Source of the DNA: a virus
DNA length: 30,043 bases
IMG/VR virus record: IMGVR_UViG_3300012209_000021
Span: 1-30,043 of that record
Direction: 5' to 3' (one strand)
The notes below the pieces were generated by a model. That model was not told the origin of the DNA. It made no database searches and saw nothing but the letters and a program-made list of their open reading frames with translations. Both the position numbers and the translations under genes were made by a program. Every line of letters starts with the position of its first letter. The first letter of the stretch is position 1. Positions 1 through 5,960 of the stretch are shown here, in pieces.

Positions 1-41
1 GTCCTCAAGGCCAGCACTCAATTCTCTGACCTCTCCGCTAC

Positions 42-88
42 TCAGGTATTAGCCTGACCCCAACGGCGCAGCCATGAGGAGTGGCTGC
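42..88 (+). repeat. Two adjacent hairpins
   Basis: The first hairpin pairs TCAGG (42-46) with CCTGA (53-57) over a 6-nt loop. The second pairs GCAGCCA (68-74) with TGGCTGC (82-88) over a 7-nt loop, a perfect 7-bp stem. Neither is followed by a T-run, so terminator function is doubtful. They may be part of a structured RNA that begins before the window edge. Confidence 0.45.
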
Positions 89-132
89 AAGATTGCCTGC
101 AAGGAAATTGTCTAGCGCTTACATTATATAAA

Positions 133-178
133 CTTTACAATGAAGTGTAAAGAACGGCTATTCCTAATAAGTTTAGGA
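133..178 (+). repeat. Two AT-rich hairpins
   Basis: CTTTACA (133-139) pairs perfectly with TGTAAAG (146-152) over a 6-nt loop. TCCTAA (162-167) pairs with TTAGGA (173-178) over a 5-nt loop. The stems are short and AT-rich. No T-run follows. Operator or RNA-structure roles are both possible. Confidence 0.4.
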
Positions 179-183
179 TAATC

Positions 184-240
184 AGATAAATTTATCTTAA
201 TAGTTTAATAGATTAAGAGTTTAATAGATTAAGATATTAA
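184..240. repeat. Palindrome plus 16-bp tandem repeat
   Basis: A perfect 14-bp palindrome (AGATAAATTTATCT, 184-197) is followed by two exact 16-bp copies of GTTTAATAGATTAAGA (203-218 and 219-234) and a partial third, TTAAGAT. ATCTTAAT at 194-201 is also the inverse of ATTAAGAT at 228-235. Iterated AT-rich motifs with dyad symmetry are typical of binding sites for a repressor or replication initiator. This is inferred from form alone. Confidence 0.5.
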
Positions 241-289
241 GATCTGATTCTCTCCAGAGATTAATACCTGGAACTCCTGTACCCCCATG

Positions 290-305
290 CCCAACCCGCG
301 TTGGG
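290..305 (+). repeat. GC-rich hairpin
   Basis: CCCAAC (290-295) pairs with GTTGGG (300-305) over a CCGC loop. It stands out in an AT-rich leader. No T-run follows, so a terminator is unlikely. Confidence 0.4.
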
Positions 306-378
306 TCCTCCTTGCCTGATCGGTTCGCCTAATGCACAAACGCCAAATGGAGTCTCCTAAAATTCATCTATAAACTTT

Positions 379-411
379 AAACTTAGAATACCATTCTATA
401 GTTTATTTATT
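379..411 (+). terminator. Possible weak intrinsic terminator
   Basis: TAGAAT (384-389) pairs with ATTCTA (393-398) across an ACC loop. The stem is extended by AAAC (379-382) with GTTT (401-404) beyond a small internal loop. A T-rich tract (401-411) follows. The form is right for a terminator, but the stem is almost all A-T and would be weak. It might end a transcript entering from beyond the window's left edge. Confidence 0.35.
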
Positions 412-439
412 GTAGCACATCGGGGTCCCATCTGTCAAT

Positions 440-547
440 GGACCGTTCGATCTAGTACCCAGTCCTCATAAACGACTGATTCTAAACGAAAGATTTTGCT
501 GGACTAAGGCATGGCCAGCATGGTACGATGGCACTATCGAACGGGCC
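440..547 (+). ncRNA. Candidate multibranch structured RNA
   Basis: Four nested helices can be drawn: CCGTTCGAT (443-451) with ATCGAACGG (536-544); GTACC (455-459) with GGTAC (522-526); CAGTC (460-464) with GACTG (474-478); and TGCTGG (497-502) with CCAGCA (515-520). Together they make a closing stem, an inner stem and two terminal hairpins, a compact clover-like fold of about 105 nt. I do not recognise the family. It does not fit tRNA: the GTTCGA near 445 lacks a T-arm. A packaging RNA or a leader regulatory element is possible. The strand is assumed from the gene direction. Confidence reflects pairing by eye only. Confidence 0.4.
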
Positions 548-585
548 TGTCGTTTGGCCTATCTGGATTAGAAAATGCGTCTTAG

Positions 586-663
586 GTGGCTCTCTTAGGA
601 TTCTCCTCATAGATCTGCCAACTATAGAGAGCCACATTTTGCGCTCGCTAACGCTCGCGCAAA
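586..663. repeat. Consecutive inverted repeats before the first gene
   Basis: GTGGCTCTC (586-594) is the exact inverse of GAGAGCCAC (627-635), a 9-bp stem with a 32-nt loop, followed by ATTTT. Three bases later TTTGCGC (638-644) is the inverse of GCGCAAA (657-663). The second repeat ends 17 nt before the ATG at 680, so it could influence translation or mark the end of the leader. Confidence 0.5.
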
Positions 664-679
664 GCAATGATTGGTTAGA

Positions 680-1285
680 ATGTTCATTTCTAAAGAAGAG
701 CTAGACCGTCGCTTGAAGTCAACTGACCGGCTGAAATCTGGTTATGACAAGTCTGCCCCAAAGCAAAATCAGGTCCCATATAATAAGGATAAGTCGAGCA
801 CTGTAGATCCCTCGCAAGCAACTGATTCTACAAGGTATAATGCCAAAAACGCTTGCAGAGTGAAGTATCCGGTTGATCCCAATGGACTTGTGGGAGGCCC
901 CAAATCTAAAATCAAGGACGCTCATCCTGAACTAAATCCAGCAAGCGATCTTGGCGTCTGCACCTCTATTGCTGCTGATTTACTCACTTGCGCTCGTAAA
1001 TCAGCAGATAGCAGCTCATCAATTCCAAATAAGGTAAATACTAAGATAGAATCACTAAGAGACCTTGCCCTTGAAAAAACATTGCAGGCTCTTGGTCTCA
1101 TTACTATTGATAAATTGCTTGATGCTAATTTGGATGATCTGAGTAAAGTCGCTTTTCGTTTGTCTCAAATAGCTATTCCTAAGTTTGATTCTACTGAGGA
1201 CAATTCCAAGATAAACATTACGATATACGCCCCAGAGCAAAAGCTGGAGAGTTCTTATAAAACAATAGAAGTATTAAGGCAATGA
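680..1285 (+). CDS. Putative terminase small subunit
   Basis: The product has 201 residues from ATG 680; a TTG three codons upstream (671) is the alternative start. The N-terminal half is basic and low in complexity. The C-terminal half has a predicted helical stretch (about residues 118-168) followed by a beta-like tail rich in ITIYAPEQK-type sequence. That tail resembles the C-termini of many phage small terminases, and the position just before terL agrees. The small subunit would recognise phage DNA and load the large subunit. No helix-turn-helix is obvious, so the call rests on position and overall form. Its 3' end overlaps the next start as ATGA. A 12-bp inverted repeat lies inside it (972-1007). 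Confidence 0.4.
   Translation: MFISKEELDRRLKSTDRLKSGYDKSAPKQNQVPYNKDKSSTVDPSQATDSTRYNAKNACRVKYPVDPNGLVGGPKSKIKDAHPELNPASDLGVCTSIAADLLTCARKSADSSSSIPNKVNTKIESLRDLALEKTLQALGLITIDKLLDANLDDLSKVAFRLSQIAIPKFDSTEDNSKINITIYAPEQKLESSYKTIEVLRQ
972..1007. repeat. 12-bp perfect inverted repeat inside a gene
   Basis: CTGCTGATTTAC (972-983) is the exact inverse of GTAAATCAGCAG (996-1007), with a 12-nt loop. It lies within the putative small-terminase gene and is one of many perfect inverted repeats in this window. Confidence 0.7.
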
Positions 1286-1419
1286 AACAGAAACAAGTAT
1301 TTGAGATTCGTCCTACATGTTATGGTAGAGGAATTATAGAAGACGTTGCAGTTACAATACCATGCCCAAGTTGTAATGGATCAGGTTTATTAATTTTTAT
1401 TGACGTATTAAGAAATTAA
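1282..1419 (+). CDS. Small CxxC protein (45 aa)
   Basis: A 45-codon gene starts at ATG 1282, overlapping the previous stop as ATGA, and ends at TAA 1417-1419, one base before the next start. It contains one CPSCNGSG segment (residues 28-35), the knuckle found in DnaJ-type zinc fingers, plus an isolated Cys at 13. A single CxxC pair would need dimerisation or the extra cysteine to bind zinc. Tight packing between neighbours supports it being a real gene. The function is unknown. Confidence 0.6.
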   Translation: MKQKQVFEIRPTCYGRGIIEDVAVTIPCPSCNGSGLLIFIDVLRN

Positions 1420-1420
1420 A

Positions 1421-2026
1421 GTGCCAGAGAATAAGAAGAAAGCATTCCAAGCAAATCTTCGCAATGCAGAGCGAACTCCTATTCAAATAAATAGAGGCAT
1501 GGATCTGCCTGGAACTGAAGTGTATGGTGGGTACAATCCAAGTCAAGGAATTATACATTTAGATGTTCCAAGAGGATTTAATTCTCCAATAGACATGAGT
1601 GATGCACTTAAGCATGAAGAAGTGCATCAGTCCTTGCATGGCCTTTATCCAAGCCCAGACCAGTATAAAGCTATATTCCATACAGTTCCTCCTCAGTATG
1701 AAAGTTATATTCCTAAAGATCTATCAGATAGATTAAATCCAAGTCCTACGAATCTATGGCATTGGTACTCAGGAAGTAGAGCAGGCTCTGCTGTAAATGA
1801 ATTACCAGCATACATGTCCATATATAATCCAAATCAGTGGTCTGGCCAGGGCACAGGCACTGAAGTAAATCAGCCAATAAGGAATCAATACATGACAGAT
1901 TTATATGAGTGGCTAAATACTATAGGTCAAGCTAAGAAGGCACAGTTTTTACAGCATCTAATTAGTGGACGTGAGCAAGCCCAAAGAATATATCCTTCTC
2001 AAAATGTAGGGAATATTCAACCTTGA
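1421..2026 (+). CDS. HExxH metallopeptidase-like protein
   Basis: The 201-residue product starts at GTG 1421, directly after the previous stop. Residues 65-69 read HEEVH in the context LKHEEVHQSL, matching the zinc-peptidase HExxH consensus. About 58 residues later NELPAY (126-131) supplies Glu127, placed like the third zinc ligand of gluzincins. In established gluzincins the two His and a downstream Glu bind zinc, and the first Glu activates water. No signal peptide is visible. The position beside terminase genes suggests prohead maturation or another virion-assembly cleavage, but that is inference. The motif could occur by chance, although the paired NExxA motif makes this less likely. Confidence 0.6.
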   Translation: MPENKKKAFQANLRNAERTPIQINRGMDLPGTEVYGGYNPSQGIIHLDVPRGFNSPIDMSDALKHEEVHQSLHGLYPSPDQYKAIFHTVPPQYESYIPKDLSDRLNPSPTNLWHWYSGSRAGSAVNELPAYMSIYNPNQWSGQGTGTEVNQPIRNQYMTDLYEWLNTIGQAKKAQFLQHLISGREQAQRIYPSQNVGNIQP

Positions 2027-2173
2027 AGAATTAATTTGATTCATTTGGAATTGCTATGGTCGCTAACTCTCCGCAAGAAATTTATATTAAATTTCTTGCC
2101 TCAACGCAAAGGCGCTCATGTACTCATAATGAACATATTCAAAATAATAAAGATCTTAAGTGAGGTTGAGAAA
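2027..2173. other. Short intergenic stretch with a strong hairpin
   Basis: The 147 bases between two genes contain an open frame from TTG 2036 that runs into the next gene. That start is unlikely because the ATG at 2174 has a good ribosome site. The main content is the 12-bp inverted repeat at 2073-2099. Confidence 0.5.
2073..2099 (+). repeat. Perfect 12-bp hairpin
   Basis: GCAAGAAATTTA (2073-2084) pairs with TAAATTTCTTGC (2088-2099) over a 3-nt TAT loop. A stem this long and perfect could stop or slow transcription or protect an mRNA end. No T-run follows, so it is not a standard intrinsic terminator in the + direction. Confidence 0.7.
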
Positions 2174-2389
2174 ATGGCAGCAACATTGGAACAATTACAG
2201 ACTGATTTCAATTTATTCAAAACTGACTTTGCTTCTTTTGTAACTAATGTTCAATCTGCGCTAAAGCAGCTTAGCTCTGTCCAAGTAGGAACTCTAAATG
2301 CAGAGCAGCAAGCAATCGCGGACAATATAGATCAGGCAGTGCAACTGATGGATTCAGCTATGAAGAGTATTTCGTTCCCTGGGAATTAA
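2174..2389 (+). CDS. Small coiled-coil protein (71 aa)
   Basis: ATG 2174 is preceded by GAGG at 2163-2166, about 7 bases upstream, so I prefer it to the TTG at 2036. The product is acidic and almost entirely helical. Heptad-like spacing of Leu, Phe and Val over residues 5-40 and a second helix at 42-65 suggest a short coiled coil or helical hairpin. There are no membrane segments or cysteines. Small proteins of this type are common in phage genomes, often of unknown role. A hairpin with a short T-tract follows immediately. Confidence 0.7.
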   Translation: MAATLEQLQTDFNLFKTDFASFVTNVQSALKQLSSVQVGTLNAEQQAIADNIDQAVQLMDSAMKSISFPGN

Positions 2390-2401
2390 TGATTTTAAAA
2401 T

Positions 2402-2428
2402 ATCCCACTAAACAAGAGGTGGGATTTA
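2402..2428 (+). terminator. Probable intrinsic terminator
   Basis: ATCCCAC (2402-2408) pairs perfectly with GTGGGAT (2419-2425) over a 10-nt loop, followed by TTTA. It begins 12 bases after the stop of the preceding gene and opens a 348-base non-coding stretch, which suits transcript termination. The U-tract is short, so termination may be partial. Confidence 0.5.
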
Positions 2429-2459
2429 CTACGGAGCTAAGGCCAATAAAAATGAGGAC

Positions 2460-2713
2460 CTTGGGATCGGTAAGAGAATCTAGACTCGATAACGATTGTA
2501 GTCCAAGCCTGCATTACCCTTTCTCCCGATGTAGGATTACGGTTATGGATTAGGAACAGGTAAAGCTGCTTAATTCCGGGGTAAAGAGTATACCTCTTTC
2601 ACGTAATCCAAGTGGCGGCGGGCTGGAGATTCTGAGTGGCTTATGAACAATCTGTCCCGTTCGACGTCTGTTGGTGCTTTCTTACAGAGTCCACTCAGTA
2701 ATATGTGAGTGGC
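2460..2713 (+). ncRNA. Structured RNA with competing helices upstream of terL
   Basis: The non-coding stretch 2390-2737 holds a chain of helices: CTTGG (2460-2464) with CCAAG (2503-2507); CCTGCAT (2508-2514) with ATGTAGG (2529-2535, one G-U); GGATTACG (2534-2541) with CGTAATCC (2602-2609), enclosing AAAGAG (2583-2588) with CTCTTT (2594-2599); and CTGAGTGG (2632-2639) with CCACTCAG (2691-2698), enclosing TCTGT/ACAGA (2667-2671/2684-2688). A second TGAGTGG (2706-2712) can instead pair with CCACTCA (2691-2697) over an 8-nt loop. The two pairings exclude each other, as in riboswitches and attenuators. I do not recognise a known class. Roles in terL expression, packaging or as a free RNA are open. 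Confidence 0.45.
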
Positions 2714-2737
2714 ACCAACTATTTTAAATATAATATA

Positions 2738-4435
2738 ATGCCAAGTATAACCAAATCCTGGCAACCAAGCCAAAGACAGGAAGCATTTCTTCAACTCCCA
2801 GACAGTGTATTTGAAGCTTTATATGGAGGTAGTGCTGGAGGAGGAAAATCAGAGGCATTAGTAATGCTTCCCATTGCAAGACAATTCTATCTTCATCCTC
2901 GGTTCAAGGGCCTTCTCCTTCGTCGTACTTATCCAGAACTTGAACGGGAATTAATCATTCGCTCACAAGTGGATGGCTACTATAGTGCAACGGGAGCAAC
3001 TTATAACGATCAGAAGAAATATTGGAAATGGCCATCAGGCGCCCGTCTACAATTTGGCCATATGGAAAACGAGAAGGACTGTCGTATATATGATACATCT
3101 GAGTATACTTATCTTGGATTTGATGAAGCAACTTCTTTCTCGCCATTCCAATACGAATATCTTGTTTATTCTAGATGTAGGTCATCAGATGCAAATTTGC
3201 CCGCGATCACGAGAGCAGGCACTAATCCAGGAGGAATAAGTCACAACTATTTCCGTGACCGATTCGTAAAGCCAAATCCAGATGGCAACTCAATAATTAT
3301 TGAAGAGAAAATCATAAATGGTCATAGTATAAAGACCAAGCTTATATTTATCCCCGCTAAAGTTCAAGATAATCCCTACTTATTAAAAGCAGATCCTACT
3401 TATTTTGATAGGCTTAATCGTTTGCCCGAGGCTGAGCGACTAGCGAAAGCCGAAGGGGATTGGTGGAGTTTTACTGGACAAGTATTTAATGATTTTAGAA
3501 CAGAACCACTAAATGGAGAGCCACATTACGCGAAGCATGTATGCAAACCATTCCCTATTCCAGAATACTGGCCTCGTGTCCTAAGTATAGATTGGGGATT
3601 TTCTGCCCTTACTGTAGCTGGATTCTACGCAATCAATCCATCGCCAGATTTGAAATTCCCTGCGAAAATTTACAAATACAAAGAGTACTCAGCAAGAAAG
3701 CAAAAGATTTCTGAGTGGGCCACTCAGATTAAATACTTAGTGAATCAAGACTCAGGTGGCATTTCCTATAGTGACATAGTGCTAGATCCATCTGCATTTG
3801 GTCATCGAGGTGATGAGATGACGATTGCAGAGCAATTTGAAAAACATTCAGGGCTATCTCCAAGACGAGCAGATAATGACCGTATTGGAGGAAAGCTCTT
3901 AATTCAAGAATACTTGAGATGGACAAATCCTCAAAGCCTGAACGCTATTCATTCATCAAATCTACAGTATGACGATTCCATTGCAGAAAGGATTTATAGA
4001 TTGCAAGGCAATGGCGCCGTTGAGAAATATAAGTTGGCCTGTTCAAATGGGCTCGCTGTGCTCGCCCCAAATGAATTAGACAAATATCCCAAAATACAAA
4101 TCTTCGAGACATGTGAGGGAATAATAAATCACCTTCCTCTATGCATATACAGCAAAGACAAACCTGAGGACGTTGAGGAATTTAAGAATGATACTGATGA
4201 TTTCTATGATGAATTTAGGTATGGTCTTAAGGCATGTCAGTATTTCCTGGATAGTTCCCGTGATAAGCACGAGCTTGAGACTCAAAGGTCATCAATACTA
4301 AATAGAAATATTCAAACTCCTTCACAGATGACTAAGTTCTATATTGACATGGGAAATCTTGAGAAGCGAGAGTCAGGAATTAGTAAGGTAAGGAGGTATC
4401 GTCATGGAAGTAAAATACAGCACTCAACTTTTTGA
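2738..4435 (+). CDS. terL: Terminase large subunit
   Basis: This is the ATPase and nuclease that powers packaging of phage DNA through the portal and cuts concatemers. Counting from ATG 2738 (565 aa), the Walker A motif GGSAGGGKS is at 30-38, Walker B with catalytic Glu (FDEAT) at 128-132, and the coupling motif TNPGG at 162-166. The C-terminal RNase H-like nuclease shows SIDWGF (Asp285), LDPS (Asp350) and a late acidic cluster, DDFYDEF. The N-terminal RQEAFL suits an adenine-recognition motif. A GTG at 2705 would add 11 residues. I prefer 2738 because the protein then begins just before the conserved region, though neither start has a clear ribosome site. The 3' end overlaps the next gene by 32 bases. 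Confidence 0.95.
   Translation: MPSITKSWQPSQRQEAFLQLPDSVFEALYGGSAGGGKSEALVMLPIARQFYLHPRFKGLLLRRTYPELERELIIRSQVDGYYSATGATYNDQKKYWKWPSGARLQFGHMENEKDCRIYDTSEYTYLGFDEATSFSPFQYEYLVYSRCRSSDANLPAITRAGTNPGGISHNYFRDRFVKPNPDGNSIIIEEKIINGHSIKTKLIFIPAKVQDNPYLLKADPTYFDRLNRLPEAERLAKAEGDWWSFTGQVFNDFRTEPLNGEPHYAKHVCKPFPIPEYWPRVLSIDWGFSALTVAGFYAINPSPDLKFPAKIYKYKEYSARKQKISEWATQIKYLVNQDSGGISYSDIVLDPSAFGHRGDEMTIAEQFEKHSGLSPRRADNDRIGGKLLIQEYLRWTNPQSLNAIHSSNLQYDDSIAERIYRLQGNGAVEKYKLACSNGLAVLAPNELDKYPKIQIFETCEGIINHLPLCIYSKDKPEDVEEFKNDTDDFYDEFRYGLKACQYFLDSSRDKHELETQRSSILNRNIQTPSQMTKFYIDMGNLEKRESGISKVRRYRHGSKIQHSTF
4391..4396 (+). promoter_or_regulatory. Consensus Shine-Dalgarno site
   Basis: A full AGGAGG lies inside the end of terL, seven bases before ATG 4404. 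It fixes the start of the following gene and shows that the host uses ordinary bacterial initiation. Confidence 0.8.
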
Positions 4436-4802
4436 TGATCCTGATTGGCAGAGAAGTCATGAAATTATAGAAAAACAGACTGAACTTAATAAAGTCAGTA
4501 ATTCTAATTCTAATTCTAATTCTAATTCTAATTCTAATTCTAATTCTAATTCTAATTCTAGTATTAAATTAATAGATAAACCATACGATGAAATAAATCC
4601 AGTTCATTATGGATATGATCCATTGAATCAAAATCCATATGAGGTAATTAAAGTAATTGAGGCTTGGGGTCTTGGTTTTTCTTTAGGAAGTGCAGTGAAG
4701 TATATAGCCAGGTCAGGCAAGAAGCCTGGAACCCGTAAAAGGACTGAATTAATGAAAGCAAAATGGTATCTTGAGAGAGAGATAAATAATCTAAAGGAAT
4801 GA
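4404..4802 (+). CDS. DUF3310 family protein with Asn-Ser linker
   Basis: The 132-residue product starts at ATG 4404 behind a perfect AGGAGG. The C-terminal half (about 65-131) matches DUF3310, a small phage family: NPVHYG, then PYEVIKVIEAWGLGFSLG and AVKYIARSGKK, ending in a helix with KAKWYLEREI. Some annotations call this family a nucleotide kinase, but no reaction is firmly established. A 21-residue Asn-Ser tract (32-52) separates it from an N-terminal extension and is encoded by ten exact copies of a hexanucleotide. The linker length is probably variable between strains, since any change keeps the frame. Confidence 0.85.
   Translation: MEVKYSTQLFDDPDWQRSHEIIEKQTELNKVSNSNSNSNSNSNSNSNSNSNSSIKLIDKPYDEINPVHYGYDPLNQNPYEVIKVIEAWGLGFSLGSAVKYIARSGKKPGTRKRTELMKAKWYLEREINNLKE
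4500..4559 (+). repeat. Hexanucleotide microsatellite (AATTCT) x10
   Basis: Ten uninterrupted AATTCT units encode Asn-Ser repeats inside the DUF3310 gene. Perfect identity of all copies points to recent expansion by replication slippage. Confidence 0.95.
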
Positions 4803-4811
4803 GGTTGGTAA

Positions 4812-5039
4812 ATGACTCTAGCGTTTATACGTAAACTTATCAAAGTGCTTCCTATAATTAGTTTAGTTGCTAAGGTAGCGGAATTAGGAGTTGATTGGTA
4901 TACGGAAAGGCTCTCAGTTAAAGTTGGTCATCACACTGACACTGAATTGCCAAAAGTTGAACCACCAAAACTAAAGGAAATAGAGATAATTCCAGCATCA
5001 GAAGTTAAGATCATTGTTTTGCCTAAGGAGTCAACGTAA
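4812..5039 (+). CDS. Small membrane-associated protein (75 aa)
   Basis: ATG 4812 follows a purine-rich GAGGTTGG segment. The N-terminus (about residues 1-30) is a basic, hydrophobic helix with two lysines near the start (IRKLIKVLPIISLVAKVAEL), which could anchor in or lie along the membrane. The C-terminal half is charged and proline-rich. Size and layout would suit a holin, spanin-like or other lysis accessory protein, and an RlpA-like gene follows two genes later. No family is recognised, and the hydrophobic stretch is only marginally long enough to span a membrane. Confidence 0.65.
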   Translation: MTLAFIRKLIKVLPIISLVAKVAELGVDWYTERLSVKVGHHTDTELPKVEPPKLKEIEIIPASEVKIIVLPKEST

Positions 5040-5040
5040 C

Positions 5041-5382
5041 GTGTCAATATTCATCTCAATTGAACATCTATTTACTTCAGATAAGGCAAAGGAAGTACTA
5101 AAAATAGTGAATACATTGGTTCCAATTGCCTTTCCCATTGTTGGTGAAATTGAAGCATTAGTTCCTAATAAAACCGTCGATCAAGTAATGAATGCATATC
5201 AGAAATTTGGTATTCCTTTAAATAATGCAATATCAACAAATGATCCTAGCCAAATAGGCAATGCTTTATTAAACTTGGGAACTTCTATTCTTCAAAAGAA
5301 CTTACCACCGGATAAAGTAGATGCAAGTCTTTCTATTTTAAATACTGCTATTCAGTTAGCAGTAATTGGGAATAAGAAATAA
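5041..5382 (+). CDS. Small helical protein of unknown function
   Basis: GTG 5041 is chosen because AAGGAG (5025-5030) lies ten bases upstream and it avoids a long overlap; an upstream start at 5014 is less likely. The 113-residue product is mainly hydrophobic helices, including a stretch IVNTLVPIAFPIVGEIEAL (about 20-38) that may be membrane-associated. It sits between a membrane-associated small protein and an RlpA-like protein, so a lysis-related role is possible. I recognise no family. The stop overlaps the next start as TAATG. Confidence 0.7.
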   Translation: MSIFISIEHLFTSDKAKEVLKIVNTLVPIAFPIVGEIEALVPNKTVDQVMNAYQKFGIPLNNAISTNDPSQIGNALLNLGTSILQKNLPPDKVDASLSILNTAIQLAVIGNKK

Positions 5383-5732
5383 TGACGGTCAAAGCAACTA
5401 GGGAAGGTTTAGTGGGTGGCCTCACTAGTTCTGGGTATAAAATAGATAAGATAGTTCCTTTCGTTGCTTTGCCTAGTAGAAACGCCCTTCATAGATTCGT
5501 GAAATTAAGTAATCCAAAAAACGGAAAGTCCTGTTATGCAATAGTATTAGACGTTGGGCCTTGGAATGAAGAGGATGATTCTTATGTATTTGCAGGTAAT
5601 CGTCCTGCTGCCGAGAGTGGACTTGATACAAGGAATAGAGTAACGAACAAAGCAGGCATTGATCTAAGTGAGAAAGTGTGGGAATTACTTGAAATGAAAG
5701 ATAATACTGAAGTAAGTTGGGAGTTCATCTAG
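5382..5732 (+). CDS. RlpA-like double-psi beta-barrel protein
   Basis: The 116-residue product carries the hallmarks of the double-psi beta barrel of RlpA and expansin relatives: VPFVALPSR early in the barrel, FVKLSNPKNGKSCYAIVLD leading to Asp57 in DVGPW (57-61), and IDLSEKVWELL with Asp94. In RlpA-type enzymes the equivalent Asp residues (DRGPF and IDLS) are functional in cleaving peptidoglycan glycan strands. There is no signal peptide, so reaching the wall would need a holin or the virion. It may be a lysis enzyme or a virion-borne wall-softening domain. Catalytic activity is inferred, since many barrels of this fold are only binders. Confidence 0.65.
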   Translation: MTVKATREGLVGGLTSSGYKIDKIVPFVALPSRNALHRFVKLSNPKNGKSCYAIVLDVGPWNEEDDSYVFAGNRPAAESGLDTRNRVTNKAGIDLSEKVWELLEMKDNTEVSWEFI

Positions 5733-5744
5733 GCTAGGTTGCGA

Positions 5745-5960
5745 ATGAATTTAGATTCAATGGATAGAGCGTTAGAGGATATAGATTGGGTAGCTGTCGT
5801 TTTAACTGGCGGTCCGCCATGCTTCTATATTGGAGAGGGAGATGTAGAATTTTGTTTTAGAGCAGAAAGATGGCATACTTCTAAGTTACATCATAAATAT
5901 GTTTCCCTCAAAGATTTTGTTATTAAGTACCATGAACTAAGCACTATAGTGGCGAAATAA
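5745..5960 (+). CDS. Hypothetical protein (71 aa)
   Basis: ATG 5745 is taken as the start; a TTG at 5739 or an internal ATG at 5760 are alternatives. The short acidic and aromatic protein contains VAVVLTGGPPCFYIGEGDVEFCF in its middle, which looks like paired beta strands, followed by a His-rich helix. No domain is recognised. It overlaps the next gene by one base (TAATG), consistent with translational coupling. Confidence 0.65.
   Translation: MNLDSMDRALEDIDWVAVVLTGGPPCFYIGEGDVEFCFRAERWHTSKLHHKYVSLKDFVIKYHELSTIVAK

Larger units (their letters stand above)
1..670. other. Non-coding, hairpin-rich leader region
   Basis: No convincing gene is present on either strand. The stretch is instead full of short inverted repeats (42-57, 68-88, 133-152, 162-178, 290-305, 379-404, 440-547, 586-663) and one tandem repeat. 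It lies directly upstream of the long rightward gene run. It could carry promoters for that run, a packaging or replication site, or non-coding RNA. I could not identify a convincing -35/-10 pair by eye. The 61-codon reverse frame at 482-667 has no recognisable content and overlaps the paired segments. Confidence 0.6.

Noticed and set aside
184-240. CRISPR-like or transposon-end repeat
   Set aside because: There are only two adjacent copies, with no spacer pattern, no terminal inverted repeat pair and no transposase nearby.
443-459. tRNA suggested by GTTCGA (also at 2659-2664)
   Set aside because: No 5-bp T-stem, acceptor stem or anticodon arm can be built around either site.
482-667. 61-codon reverse-strand frame in the leader
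   Set aside because: It has no recognisable domain and overlaps the inverted repeats at 497-544 and 586-663. All supported genes run on the other strand.
2036-2173. N-terminal extension of the small coiled-coil protein from TTG 2036
   Set aside because: The extension is coded across a 12-bp hairpin. ATG 2174 has a proper ribosome site, and the extension looks unlike the rest.
2460-2713. Group I intron before terL
   Set aside because: AGACT and AGTCC segments are present, but there is no recognisable P3-P8 core or guanosine site. The flanking genes are not split parts of one protein.
2570-2794. Reverse-strand 74-codon frame over the pre-terL region
   Set aside because: It spans the structured RNA helices and runs into terL on the opposite strand. 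No motif was seen.
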